Of a stretch of DNA of 64,000 bases, positions 25,500 to 36,057 are shown in pieces. Each line of letters starts with the position of its first letter. Position 1 is the first letter of the stretch. Source of the DNA: Ancylostoma caninum (taxonomy: Eukaryota > Nematoda > Chromadorea > Rhabditida > Ancylostomatidae); NCBI GenBank assembly GCA_037903475.1, contig JBAJFG010000107.1:186001-250000 (forward strand). Reading direction: 5' to 3'. The position numbers and the translations under genes were made by a program. The notes beneath the pieces are model-generated. The model saw only the letters and a program-made list of their open reading frames with translations. It was not told where the DNA came from and ran no database searches.

Positions 25500-26110
25500 G
25501 CAAGCCCCTCTTATTTGAAAACATGATCAGGAATTGCACTTGGATACCAAAATCCTCTTCACGCAGGACAATGCTCCACATCATGCTGAGAATCTTACGT
25601 GGGATGTGTCGAAGAAGTCTGGCTAGAAGGTCACTTTCCATTCTTCTTACTCCACAAACCTACATAGTTTCACCAGACCACTACCAGGCAGTGGCGGACG
25701 CAGGGGGGGGGCGGGGGGGCGGGCGCCCCCCCCCGAGAATGGGTCGCCAAATTTTCGAAATTACTTTACAATACAAATAAAAATCTTGTGTTAGTTTATT
25801 TTTAATTGTTTATTTTTATTATTATTTTTAATATATTTTTTATTTATTGTTTATTATTATAATTAATATTATTATTAATTTTATTTTCCGTCTGGGTCCC
25901 CAAAACGGCGGAGACCCCACTTTTCTTCCCACGCCCCCCCTCCCGCCCACTTTCTGCGTCCGCCACTGCTACCAGGTTCTATCACTAAAAAACAACCTGC
26001 CTGGAAAAAATCTCACTAAACGTAACCACATTTAACCAACGGTGTTGATGGTTTTCCAGTCAAACCTAGCCTCTTTCTAAAGGGACAAGAACAACGAGCA
26101 GCCTATTGGA
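25500..26110 (+). pseudogene. Mariner transposase relic split by a hAT-type MITE
   Basis: The plus strand translates (with frame breaks and stops) to QDNAPHHAENLT, then G*KVTFHSSYSTNLHS before the MITE, and LSLKNNLPGKNLTKR after it. These match the mariner transposase C-terminal region: the third catalytic Asp block, normally xDNARPH, then the GWxxxxHPPYSPDLAPSD block, then LxxLxNxLxGKxF. The relic is interrupted at 25689-25968 by a 280-base MITE with a perfect 8-base target duplication. In-frame stops show that it is dead. Ends were not located. Confidence 0.6.
25689..25968. mobile_element. hAT-type MITE nested in the mariner relic
   Basis: The element has 15-base perfect terminal inverted repeats (CAGTGGCGGACGCAG at the left, its complement at the right), directly flanked by the 8-base duplication CTACCAGG at 25681-25688 and 25969-25976. 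TIRs of this kind with an 8-base duplication are typical of hAT elements. The interior is a G/C block followed by an AT-rich stretch and encodes nothing. Confidence 0.9.
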
Positions 26111-26835
26111 TAGTGCAGGGTGAATTAGATAGATAACTGATATATTACTGGCTGAAGTGGTGTTTTCTCAAAACTATTTGAATTTAGAACGAAGGAGGAT
26201 GGTGGGAACAGGACTTATGAATCAACCCAATAGTTGTTGCAAGAAAACTGGGGTGAATTATGGACTCTTAGGAAAAAACCGACGAAACTTTTGCACCAAC
26301 CTAATATTTGACTCTCAACCTAATATTTGACTATACACATCCTACCATCCGTTTTCATGGTAGAAACGGCCAAACTAAAACTTATTTGCGATGAAACTCC
26401 AGTCATCTGAGTCACTGAGAGTTTACAAGCTCTTGACGGAAAAACCTTTCAAAGCATGAAGTTCCCAATAGTTTTGAGAGAATTCACGTAAAGCATTGTT
26501 CTATGCAGCTCACGCAGATCCTATTACTGCACAAATCTTGAAAACAATTCCTGAGGTGTGACTGCCTTTAATAGATGCTTTGATTGCTGGCAAAGCGGTA
26601 GATGTTGTTCAAGTTTGACCAAGATCTTTGATTCTCTTTGTAACCACAGCCTAACAGCTAGTGTAGGAAGCGTTAGTAGCAGAGACAATTATAATACTCA
26701 CGATGGTTTGAGTCTTACCTTCAGAGCTGGAACTTCTTCGCTAGTTTTCAATGTGTCGTCACTCTTTACAGGCAGGGCTTCACGATATTGTGCTCCCAGC
26801 TCTATTCATTATCTCTACTCTTGAGTTGATGATGA
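26111..26835. other. Intergenic with a lone MITE end
   Basis: GAGGTGTGACTGCCTTTAAT near 26553-26572 resembles the right end of the TTAA/AGGCAG elements found elsewhere in the window; no matching left end was found. No gene recognised. Confidence 0.4.
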
Positions 26836-27035
26836 TTGTAGCGCAGTGGTAAGAGGCGCCGATGCGTGTAAGCGATCAGTGGTTCGATCCCTACCTAAGG
26901 CCGAACAAGGCTTCCGTCCTTTCGGGGTAGATGAATTGTCACCAGAAACGTCTACGAAGTTGAAGCATTGATCTGCCACCGCATGAGCATTTAAATGCAT
27001 CTGCGATCCTAAGAAGTCGATTGTGCAGTGTGTCC
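26836..27035 (+). repeat. tRNA-derived SINE, copy 1
   Basis: The head GATTGTAGCGCAGTGGTAAG has an A box and is followed about 35 bases later by the B box AGTGGTTCGATCCC. A body follows with AAGGCTTCCGTCC, a GATGAATTG-type segment, TGAAGCATTGATCTGCC and GCATGAGCAT. The same order of motifs recurs at 55900-56150, which marks it as a dispersed SINE family rather than a tRNA gene. Confidence 0.7.
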
Positions 27036-28584
27036 CAAACAAGATGAATTAACTTCGTCTACTATGTTCTCCACTCTTGAACCACCAGACCTAGTGCTTG
27101 TAACAGATTGCCGCTCATGTGGATGACACCAAAATATACACGTCATTTCAAATGTGTTATCTCGCTCTATGATATTAATTTAAGAACCGACAGAAAGGTC
27201 AAGAAAGAGTCAAAAAGCTCAATCCTTCAACAACAGTGTTCACATTGAAACTTATTTAATGTTACGCACTATAAACATTGGTATCAACAGCATTAATACG
27301 TAACAGCCTAACGGTCTACTCCCGCATTGATCAAATAACCAGTAAGGCAACACGAGCATTACATATACGAGTTTTCAGCGACGTTAACTATTTAGGCCTT
27401 GCCCTCAAATTTCATTCGCTTCTCTAGAGTTTGAATACAGTAACTGATTGTGCTTTAGTTCACCTCATCCGATAATATTACCGGCTCGAGACGTTACACT
27501 ATATAACTACAAGGATTACTAGTGATCCGAGGTTGGTTAAAGTAGAAAAGAGGGACTGTGAGTGGTTGTGACGGCCGACTACCATGAGCCATTCATCGGT
27601 GAGGAACCCTGGCCGTATTATCCCGCCTTGTATCCTATTTGCATTCATGAAAACAAAAAATTGTTAGCCCCAAGGTTGCGGTGGCACTAATTTCAGTGTT
27701 GAAGATTCCTAATTCTTATGGAGACCTCACCACAGTAGAACACATTCAGCGAATTCCTGGCTAGTACGAGCAATAGATGTCCCTTTCAATTTTTGTGTCT
27801 TCGATTTACAATCCATCGACGTGATAGAAGACCTTTGTTTAGTTTTTCTTTTCTCTCTGTTTTTCGTTTTTTCTCTAAATGCTAATGTAACTGCACCAAA
27901 TTGCGTTTGCATATATTTTGTTTTATCACTTCAAATTTTCTGTTCTTTTGAGTGTCTGCGAACTTCAATACAGTTTTCCGAACAGCTCCGGAATCTAATT
28001 CTTTAGCTACTTCTTTTTCTAGCAAGAAAAACACCTGGCACTCATAACAGAAATTTTCAGTTTTTGGCACCCTTTCCTTAGTGTTCCTTACAGTGAAAAA
28101 TTTTGATGCTACAGCATGACTTGCAGGTGAAGATCACCGAAAAATTTCTTTATTTTTCCCAGTTGTCTCCAAATTTTGTTTTCTTTATGTTTCATCTATA
28201 AACAACCTTGCTATTTCCTGAATAAATTAATAAAGAATAAGTAAACAGACAGATAACGTGAATAAACAAAAAAAAAACAGAAAAACCCTTGCAAGCTAAG
28301 TCACTTTAAGTAGATAGCTTAGCCATCTCTAGTGTTTCTGGTATTCTTATAGAAAGAGTTTTAGTTTCAAATTGACTTTTTAATTATCCACAAAGACATA
28401 TATTCTGTTTTCATGTGTTCAATCTACATATATTCTGCGCAGTCAGTGGATATATTCTAAAACATCTAACAACTCTTACTTATTTTTGATGTCTACTATT
28501 GCTTATATTCCATACGGCTCCATTTTAAGTCGTCAGAGTTTTTCTAAGAATGTTTTCCCGTTGATTACCCGCTACTTTAACAGA
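27036..28584. other. Intergenic, nothing recognised
   Basis: AT-rich sequence between the two receptor genes. Short frames at 27727-28070 overlap on both strands without splice context. Confidence 0.5.
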
Positions 28585-28703
28585 TACTCTTCAAATTGGC
28601 ACGTGGCGTCGCTGATTCCGTGTTTGCAGGTGAAACAAGTGCTCTGGGCGAGCCCCGTTGTCTGATAGGAAACGCTGAACTAATTTTGTCCTCTGCTTCA
28701 GCC
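28585..28703 (+). promoter_or_regulatory. Conserved upstream region of receptor gene 2, with E-box
   Basis: This is the counterpart of 18316-18428: ACTCTTCAAATTGGCACGTG with CACGTG at 28600-28605, then GATTCCGTGTTTGCAGGTG, and TGCTTCAGCC directly before the ATG. Frames upstream of the ATG are open here but broken in the paralog, which supports the chosen start. Confidence 0.5.
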
Positions 28704-31700
28704 ATGAACGAATCCATGAAACTGCCGACGTTCGGCGACTATTGGTCTATAGTAGAAGCAATAGTAAGTGGCAGTATTATTCTTATTTTATTTCTTTATT
28801 CCTTTCTCCCTCTCCATTTATACTTTGCCGAATTTTTGGGGATCTCCTGAAGCAATGAGAACAAAGCGAAAGTAGGTGGAATGACAGGAAATTGTAAGGT
28901 AGATTCACCTTATGGAATTTTTTCATTTCCTTGTCTCGCAGCTGCAATCTAAATAGAGCTGTTCCTCGTTCATATAATGGCTACTTTCTCATTTTGTCAG
29001 CAGGCGATTTTAGACAGTGGACATATAAAATGATATAAAATAATACATAGAAGAGATTCTTGAATCACCATTAGTTTTGATTTCTCTGAACTTTCTCATT
29101 TTCTGGTTGCCTGCTGCGGAGATGCTGGAACTGTCTCGCACGCTGAGCCTATATATGTATGTCTATGTTTTCAAAATGGAATCGTAAAGATGTGGTGAAA
29201 TTATAATTCTGAGCCGGACAAGTTGTTGAGCATGGCTATTAGAGTATCGATTGAATAAGTGTTCAATAAATTCAATTAATTCGGTAATGAATCCAGAAAC
29301 GCTTCCAAAAACGAGTAATGGGCAAACAAAAAACCCTACAGTCCTACTTTTCTGTCCTCCAAGGCTATAAGGGTCTGCTTTTTCTAAACAATCGAATTCT
29401 CGACTTATGCGAAATCGAATAGAATATCGAGTATATCTACATACACATGCACATACACACATACACATTCACACAAACACATACCCACACACTGTTCTGG
29501 GTTCCTATTTGTTTGGCACTACTCTCTCACCTACAGATAGATAATTTCTAGAAGAGATATACATAGATACTTTAAATATAAGTACAGATCTCTCCTCCAG
29601 AGATCATCATTGCCTTTTTATTGGATTTTACCAGCGTTGGAATAAGTGTCAAAATAAGTAAATCTATCAATAAACAAGCGAATAATTAAATCAACAAATA
29701 AATACACTAAATAACGAGTTAATGACTTTTTTCCAGGTCAATGTCACTTTCATCATGGACAACTGTGAACGTTGGGCTCAGCCACGATGGCTTACAGACA
29801 TTGTGTCCATCATCACCGTTATATTGTTGCTTATCAACATTTTTGTTATCACACTGTTGATCATCTTCCGTTCGTCCAAACTTCGTAGTTCGTTCTATAC
29901 TTGTGCCATAACGCTATTTATCGGCGAGGCTGTGATAATGGTATCGTCTATACGAGGTGATTATGAATGAAATTGAATACGTGGGTTCAGTCTGGAATGG
30001 TACTTTGATACCTCCAAAACAATATTTTCATCACTTAAGACAAGGAATAACGATCAACAGCTAATGTGATTGTTTATAGTGCTCAAGAGGAGAGAGATTT
30101 CCTCCTGTGGAAAGAGCGAAAAACAGCCATTTTATGGGGTAGTAATGACATTGTCTCTACGGGGTGATTATGAAGCAAATTAAACATGTGTATAAGGCAT
30201 GGTATGGTTCCTTGTGTGCAAAACAATAGTGAGGCTAATGAGTAGGTGTTAGCAGTGGTGTACGTACATAATTGTATACGGAAATAATGCAAGGATTACT
30301 TCCTTGTTAGGGATGATCTTGTAAATAAATCCGCCTTCCAGTAGGAAGAACATTAAATGGATTCTAAAGCACAGAAAAGAATCTTGAATCTGAAGTGTTT
30401 CAAATATTTCGTTGTTTTCAGAAGCAGACGTTCAACAGTGTATCCTTCGCACCTCAGTTACGCTGCAACTTGCTTGGCAGACTGTAGGCACTCTCGGAAT
30501 GGAACTTATTGTATCTGTTAATTTGACGCTAGCCACCGTACGGCTAATCACCATTTTCTTAGGGCCGAGGGTAGGTGAAATGACCCAAAACACGTAATCT
30601 GGGCCTAGATGCATCATCGAGATTACCCAGGGTAAAAGCGTTGACGCCTGCTAACGATGGATAGATTTGCATGGAGTTAACACATTCACCCTGGGGTAAT
30701 CTCCATGATGCATGCTCCCTCTGATGATCCGGGAATGCTTACTACCTGGCCAAAGTGCAGTCAGCCTTGCCTGCAAAGTCGAACTTATTGAGCAGATTCG
30801 CGAGAGAAACTTCGGACAACAAGACAATGTTCTGAGGCCGCATGCATCATTGACATTACCCAGGGTAAGGTACTGACATCACCCAGACTTACCACATTTA
30901 CGAATAGTTCACGGGCGTCAACACGTTAATCCTGAGTAGTATCAACGATGCCCCCGGCGCTGAAGAACGTCTATCGGATAATAGCAGATTGCCACATTAA
31001 AAGATCGAACATACGAACGTGTGCTTCTTCCTACGTGCCGAAATTTTTTCTAAAATAAGAAGTCAAATACTAATTCCTGATCCATGTATTCCAGCAAGCT
31101 GATACGGCTGCAAACATTGGTATTTGTGTCTCGGTGACTTGGTCCTTGCTGCTAACAATACTACACCATCTCGGACTTGTGACAAGAATCTGGTATGAGA
31201 ACGGAGACTACCGTGACCAACATCTTGTTCCCTTCAACATTTTGCGAATTCCACTTCTGGTCACTGAAGTATCGCTCACATTCATATTTTATGTTGTCAC
31301 TATTATTAGTATGAAAACTGTGAGTTGGCTTTTCCAGAGCACATACGTGGTTCTATAAAAACCATATTACACATGCATCCCAGCAAACGTTATCACTTGT
31401 AGAAGGTGGTCTTTAATTTCCCAAAATGTGAATGCATGAAAAACTAATTACCCCGTTGCCATGAAACTTGTTAAACAATAACCCATTCAGTAGACATCCC
31501 AAAGCATCCCTTCCCTTACTTATTGGTGTAGAAAAAGCATATTTAAGTGTTTATACTTTGTATGGGGGTAATACACGAAATGGATTCTACACATGAATGC
31601 ATGAAATGTGAAAATTTTCGAGCCCATATTTGCTACCATAATAGCAAAATGTTTTTTTTTGTCATGAGTCTTTTTTTTTCAGAGTAAGACAATTTACTCC

Positions 31701-34107
31701 CATTTATTCTACAAGAATTGAATAGACATTCGAAATGATGGCTTTACTTTTAGGGACTCAAACTCAAGAATCAGTCTCGAGAGCGACGATTCCTCATACA
31801 GTCTCTGTTGATATTTTTCAGTGAGCTAGTTTATCTTTACGCAACGTTCTGGTTCGGACTGAATTATTTGCACATTGGTGATGCAGTATTCAACGCAAAC
31901 CTCAACTACATAATAAGGCCTATAGCTACCGGCCTAACACCGGTAAGGAATGGTTTTTATTACGTTTAACAACCAAGCAGCAACGTGATATCCTGCCTGA
32001 AAATTGATGGCACATGTCGTGCGCAATGCTAATATTCTATAGTAATCGCACGCCATCTTTATTGGATAAGAAATGTAGTGCCTGGAATTCACGCTCTTTT
32101 TGCGAACCCAGGCCCAGTGAATCGCCAGCTCCAAGAGTAAAATGTAATGGGGAACGATGATAACTACCTAACCGAGGGAGGCAATTCGCAGCTTCATTAC
32201 TTGAAGATAAAACACGTCGTCGATTTCTTCATGAATTTCTACTCTGGAGGCTACTCTTGTGCTGATCGTAGAGGAAAGACCATAAAAGAGCTAGGTTTGC
32301 GAGAAATACTATGTTGTATCTTGCCAATATATGCCCATTCGTACGAGATGGGTGCTGCCACTGAGGTGTGGAAAGGATCACCATTATTGGGAAATCCTGA
32401 TCGGCCCCGTATCAGCTAAGAAACACAGCCGCACACGATCAGAGAGAATGAGACGGAGTTGAGCGGGGTGGGCGCATTTGTACATGCGTACGAGTTTTAT
32501 TACTCGAGTATCTGCATGATTCGAGGTGTTTCTTCTTGCAGTCACACTCCAGTTGATGGCACCTTTGAAATAATCACAAATGCGAGAGAACTTTTTTCAG
32601 CGTGAGTGCTGCCTTTAATGTAGTAGGTTATATCAATACACTCAACATTTTACTAACTCCACCATATTCGAAGGAATCTGGCGAACATCCCTGTTGTGTG
32701 TGGTATGGTAAACTTGTGTTGCTCGCCATTTCACCCTTTCTTGGATGCCCACCCAGTAGCCACTGTACTGTTCTTAAGAGTAATAGAAAATAATATTTAT
32801 TAGAACATATACAAGTACAATGGTCACACCTTGTAGATAGTGAATATTGATTATTTCTGAGCTATTGACGACCTCCGAGCGAATGCGACAGACGTAGTAG
32901 ACGTATTGGGGTGATGCATTGGTGATGCGCACGCTATTGCTCTTGCTAGGTAGAATTAGCGGAGGTCGTACTGACAGGCCGAACTGACGAAGCAGATGCG
33001 ATGCGGCTGCTCATGCTTACATAGTCGTCGTCGCGAAGAGGAATGCGCGGCGTTCTAAACATATCGAGATTAACCTCAGACTAATTCGCGTTCTTCATTA
33101 GTCATTGGATGACATGGAAAACATTATTGTAGCGGAGCTACACTGATTGATTGCAAGTAATTATTGTAGTTGACTGATCTAAAGAAGCAGGGAGAATATA
33201 TTCCAGCAAAGTGTATCACAAGGGTGGCGCGCTTACACATGGATCCGTGCGCTGCAAAATAACAAAATTTGAATCTCCATTTAACTAGCACTTTCGAATT
33301 CTTTGAACGGAGGTTTCTTCTGGTGCCCCCTGGATCCTTAAAGGATCTAGGTCGAATTCTCGATAGTGGGCTGGTGGGAAAGTTCTGAGACACCTTGTAT
33401 TTGCACTTGTTAGACAAGAAAAAGCTTGAAGGATAGAATTATATATTGCCGAGGTGGAGTGCTCCGGAGACTTTTACCAGCCCACTAAAGAAAATCTTAT
33501 TAATATTAGACGGCTTTTTGTCAAGTCAAGAAGCACATCCTGAAGGATGTCCTTGCTAGATACGAAGATCGAGTTCTGCTTGCTCTGATAACCATTACCC
33601 AATGGGCTCGAACACTCACCTGCCAGAAGAAATCATGTTTGATATTCAACATCAACTAGAAAATGAAGACCCAATTTTTGCGGCGTACCACAGCCACAGA
33701 AATTGGGTCTTCATTTTCTAGTAGAAGCCACAGCTTACCACAAGGAAGAGATTGGGGAGAGTGATCTACAAATGAGCAAAGATTCTGCTTAGCGCCGGTA
33801 ATATATTTATCTTTGAATGAAATTCTAGTTTAAGAAAAAAAAGCCGAGTCTCAAGCGTATGTGTTGCATTCAACGCAGAGATCTAAAACTCAATGTATTG
33901 CCCACACCAACGGCATTGATACCCACAAATATGCTGCTTAATGTGTTCTAATATGGTGATGTGAGAACAAGCATGTTTCTTTTTCAGGTATACTATCTTA
34001 TTTTCTCAAGCGAAATACGTCGTCTAGTGGTGACCACCTTGCACTTTCGCAGGCATTCGTCTAGAGTGACTACATTCACTCATTCTAATTTCAAGGTCCA
34101 TGGCTAG
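28704..34107 (+). CDS. Seven-transmembrane receptor 2 (tandem paralog)
   Basis: Six exons (28704-28763, 29737-29956, 30422-30570, 31095-31319, 31754-31942, 33988-34107) join in phase to 320 residues. Exons 1-3 have exactly the lengths of receptor 1. Exon 4 is one codon shorter, exon 5 three codons shorter before TM6, exon 6 one codon shorter. In exon 2, 62 of 73 residues are identical to receptor 1. All seven hydrophobic segments, the N-terminal NVT sequon and DNCERWAQPRWL, and the TM7 stretch RPIATGLTPVYYLIF are kept. The main divergence is in the N-terminus, the TM5-TM6 loop and the C-terminal tail. Introns are longer than in receptor 1 (up to 2 kb) and carry palindromes and a lone MITE end. 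No frame damage was seen, so both copies look functional. Receptor family unassigned. Confidence 0.88.
30609..30713. repeat. Inverted repeat unit 1 in receptor 2 intron 3
   Basis: ATGCATCATCGAGATTACCC at 30609-30628 is nearly the complement of GGGTAATCTCCATGATGCAT at 30694-30713, a hairpin with about 25-base arms. Confidence 0.8.
30842..30955. repeat. Inverted repeat unit 2 in receptor 2 intron 3
   Basis: ATGCATCATTGACATTACCC at 30842 repeats the left arm of unit 1. A degenerate right arm ends near 30954 (AGTATCAACGATGCC). Units 1 and 2 are therefore a direct repeat of a hairpin. Confidence 0.6.
33655..33722. repeat. Perfect 23-base inverted repeat (hairpin)
   Basis: The arm at 33655-33677 (starting ACTAGAAAATGAAGACCC) is exactly complementary to 33700-33722, with a 22-base loop. 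It lies in receptor 2 intron 5. Confidence 0.95.
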
Positions 34108-34599
34108 CAGAAAATTCATATCATGACACCATGGGAAAGCAAGTGAATCAGCAGAGAAGAAACGAGTTCTGTGCACCATTAGGTGGACCTCTCGAATTTT
34201 CAAGAATAATGCGTGCAATAGTAACACATCGTTCATATTGTCATAGTGAGAGGTCCCGCGACCATTTGTTTTTCTGGAACAGTAGTATAATTGAAAACAT
34301 TTCTTCTCGTTCGGGCGTATTTATTTTCCTTGTGCTCTTTTGATTTCAGACAAACTCCTTCATTTTTGTGAATGCTATTTTCTTTTCATTCCCTGAAGCG
34401 GAAATAGTTTCCCTGCTGATCATTGTATGTACATATATTCGTGCGTACCGATTTGCTTACTAAAGCTAATTTATCTGTTTCAAGAAGAACTAATTCACGT
34501 GGCTATACTTGCGTTTCCTCGTACTTCGAGAACATTGCATATCTACGTACAAGAAACTAGTTAGCAACAACTCACTGCGTTCGGACAAAATAGTGAAAA
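34108..34599. other. Intergenic after receptor 2
   Basis: Nothing recognised apart from the 3' flank of receptor 2; no clear poly(A) signal seen. Confidence 0.5.
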
Positions 34600-35209
34600 T
34601 GTCTGTGCATCGTGAAGAGACTTCCTCCGCTTGCGGCTGATACAGATCTGGTGAATTTCGTTCGAAGACATTCAGTCTGGTAGGTTCCAAGTTTTCTTAT
34701 GGATGCACCGATGCTGAAAATACGTATTTTCAACCCATGGATCATTGCATTCGCAGAAGGAAATCAGTCGCCCGCCGTTGTCAGCGATATGCTCTGATAT
34801 CTTTCGATTCCATGCTTTTCACCACCTGACTGAGCGCTAAAATCTCCAAAGACGATTTCAAGATCTCGCCGTAGCGCCTCATCGGTCGTATCCTGAAGTC
34901 GCCAGTGGAAGTTATATTTCACTTCATTGTCTGCATTATCCGTTGGTGCATAGACTTGGATGACCGTGACCAAAATGTGTCCGGTCAAGAAGTGTGCTGT
35001 AATGATCCTTTCGTTACTGGTTTCCATCCCACAAGTGCCATGGCTTCCCGTTTGTTCAGAACCATTCCGACTTCTCTCTCACGCCTCCCGTGAACTCCAT
35101 CATGACAGGAAAACAGTATGGTTTTGTTGTCACTTGTGAATCGGCCACCTCTTGTCAATCGAACTTCACTAAGGCGGAGGATGTCGGTAGTTATCAAACC
35201 CCGGGACAA
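34600..35209 (-). pseudogene. LINE (non-LTR retrotransposon) endonuclease relic
   Basis: Broken minus-strand frames follow the order of an APE-type endonuclease: LSEVRLTRGGRF, GVHGRREREVGMVLNKRE, HILVTVIQVYAPT, LEIVFGDFSAQ, then in further fragments IADNGGRLISFCECND, HRCIHKKTWNLPD and IHQICISRK. The VxxVYAPT, GDFNA-like and HKxTWxSPDG blocks are characteristic of RTE/CR1-type LINEs. At least one frameshift (near 35000) and a stop inside the HKKTW block show that it is dead. No reverse transcriptase follows, so this is a 5' fragment. Confidence 0.7.
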
Positions 35210-36003
35210 GTTGAGTGAGGCGTCCAGTTTGGTTTAGCGTGGTTACGAACCAGTTCCCGATATGATGTTTCTTAGTGGGAAAATCGGATTCAGAATCAGG
35301 AGGAGGGGGGGGCGGTCACAAAGCTGGTACACGACCTTTCCTTTTCAGCACTGTTACACATGTTCGTCGTTTCTGTAGCGCTTGAACGTTAACGATACGG
35401 GCTGCTGACCCATCGCTCAACCTCCCTCCTTCCTCATCCGAGCTTGGGACCGGCGGAGTTAAGAAGGAGTAGTTAGACGAAAACTTTAGCATTTCTTCGC
35501 ACAGTATGCCAGCTGTCAACGAGCAGTGCTATTGCCCCGGCTTTACTGGAAGCTGAGGGAACAACGTGTCTAAGTTTGAAAAAAGAACAAATATCAGTCA
35601 GTATCCACTGAAAAAACCGAGGACTGGAAGGCGTCACTAACTCGAAAACATATCAAAGGGAAATTGGATTTCAGTTCAGACCAATCTCGTCCCTAACTAT
35701 TCAAAACCAGACTTATCGAAAACGAGTGAGGGCAAAGATGAATCTGCGTAGGAAAATAACAAATACAGGAAAATAAGTTAACACTCTTCGAGAGAAAAAA
35801 TGTTCTGATTTGGAAAGACGGATCCGAGTCCTCTCTTTTTTGCCCCCTTTTTCGAAGACAGGCCTTACAGGACTAAATAACCACAATGAAGGAAGTTCTC
35901 TGCGAAGAACAAATCAGTTAAACATCGTTGTTCGGATAGGGGTCAGCCCCAAAGGAAAATTCTGGGATATCATCATGTTAGTAGACGAAAGATGATCAGA
36001 TAA
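35210..36003. other. Intergenic between LINE relic and GRL gene C
   Basis: A minus-strand frame at 35316-35519 (FLTPPVPSSDEEGGR) may be upstream LINE sequence; not assignable. Nothing else recognised. Confidence 0.4.
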
Positions 36004-36009
36004 TTTATT
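36004..36009 (-). terminator. Poly(A) signal of GRL gene C
   Basis: AATAAA on the minus strand, about 49 bases past the stop codon at 36058. Confidence 0.55.
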
Positions 36010-36057
36010 CGTGACTGTACAGACAAAAAGAATGCATAACTATGGAGTGATTCAAAT

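Noticed and set aside
32130..32620. Same MITE insertion shared by intron 5 of both receptors
   Set aside because: Only the terminal GTGCTGCCTTTAA is shared; flanks and interior do not align and no left end is visible, so common ancestry of the insertion cannot be claimed.
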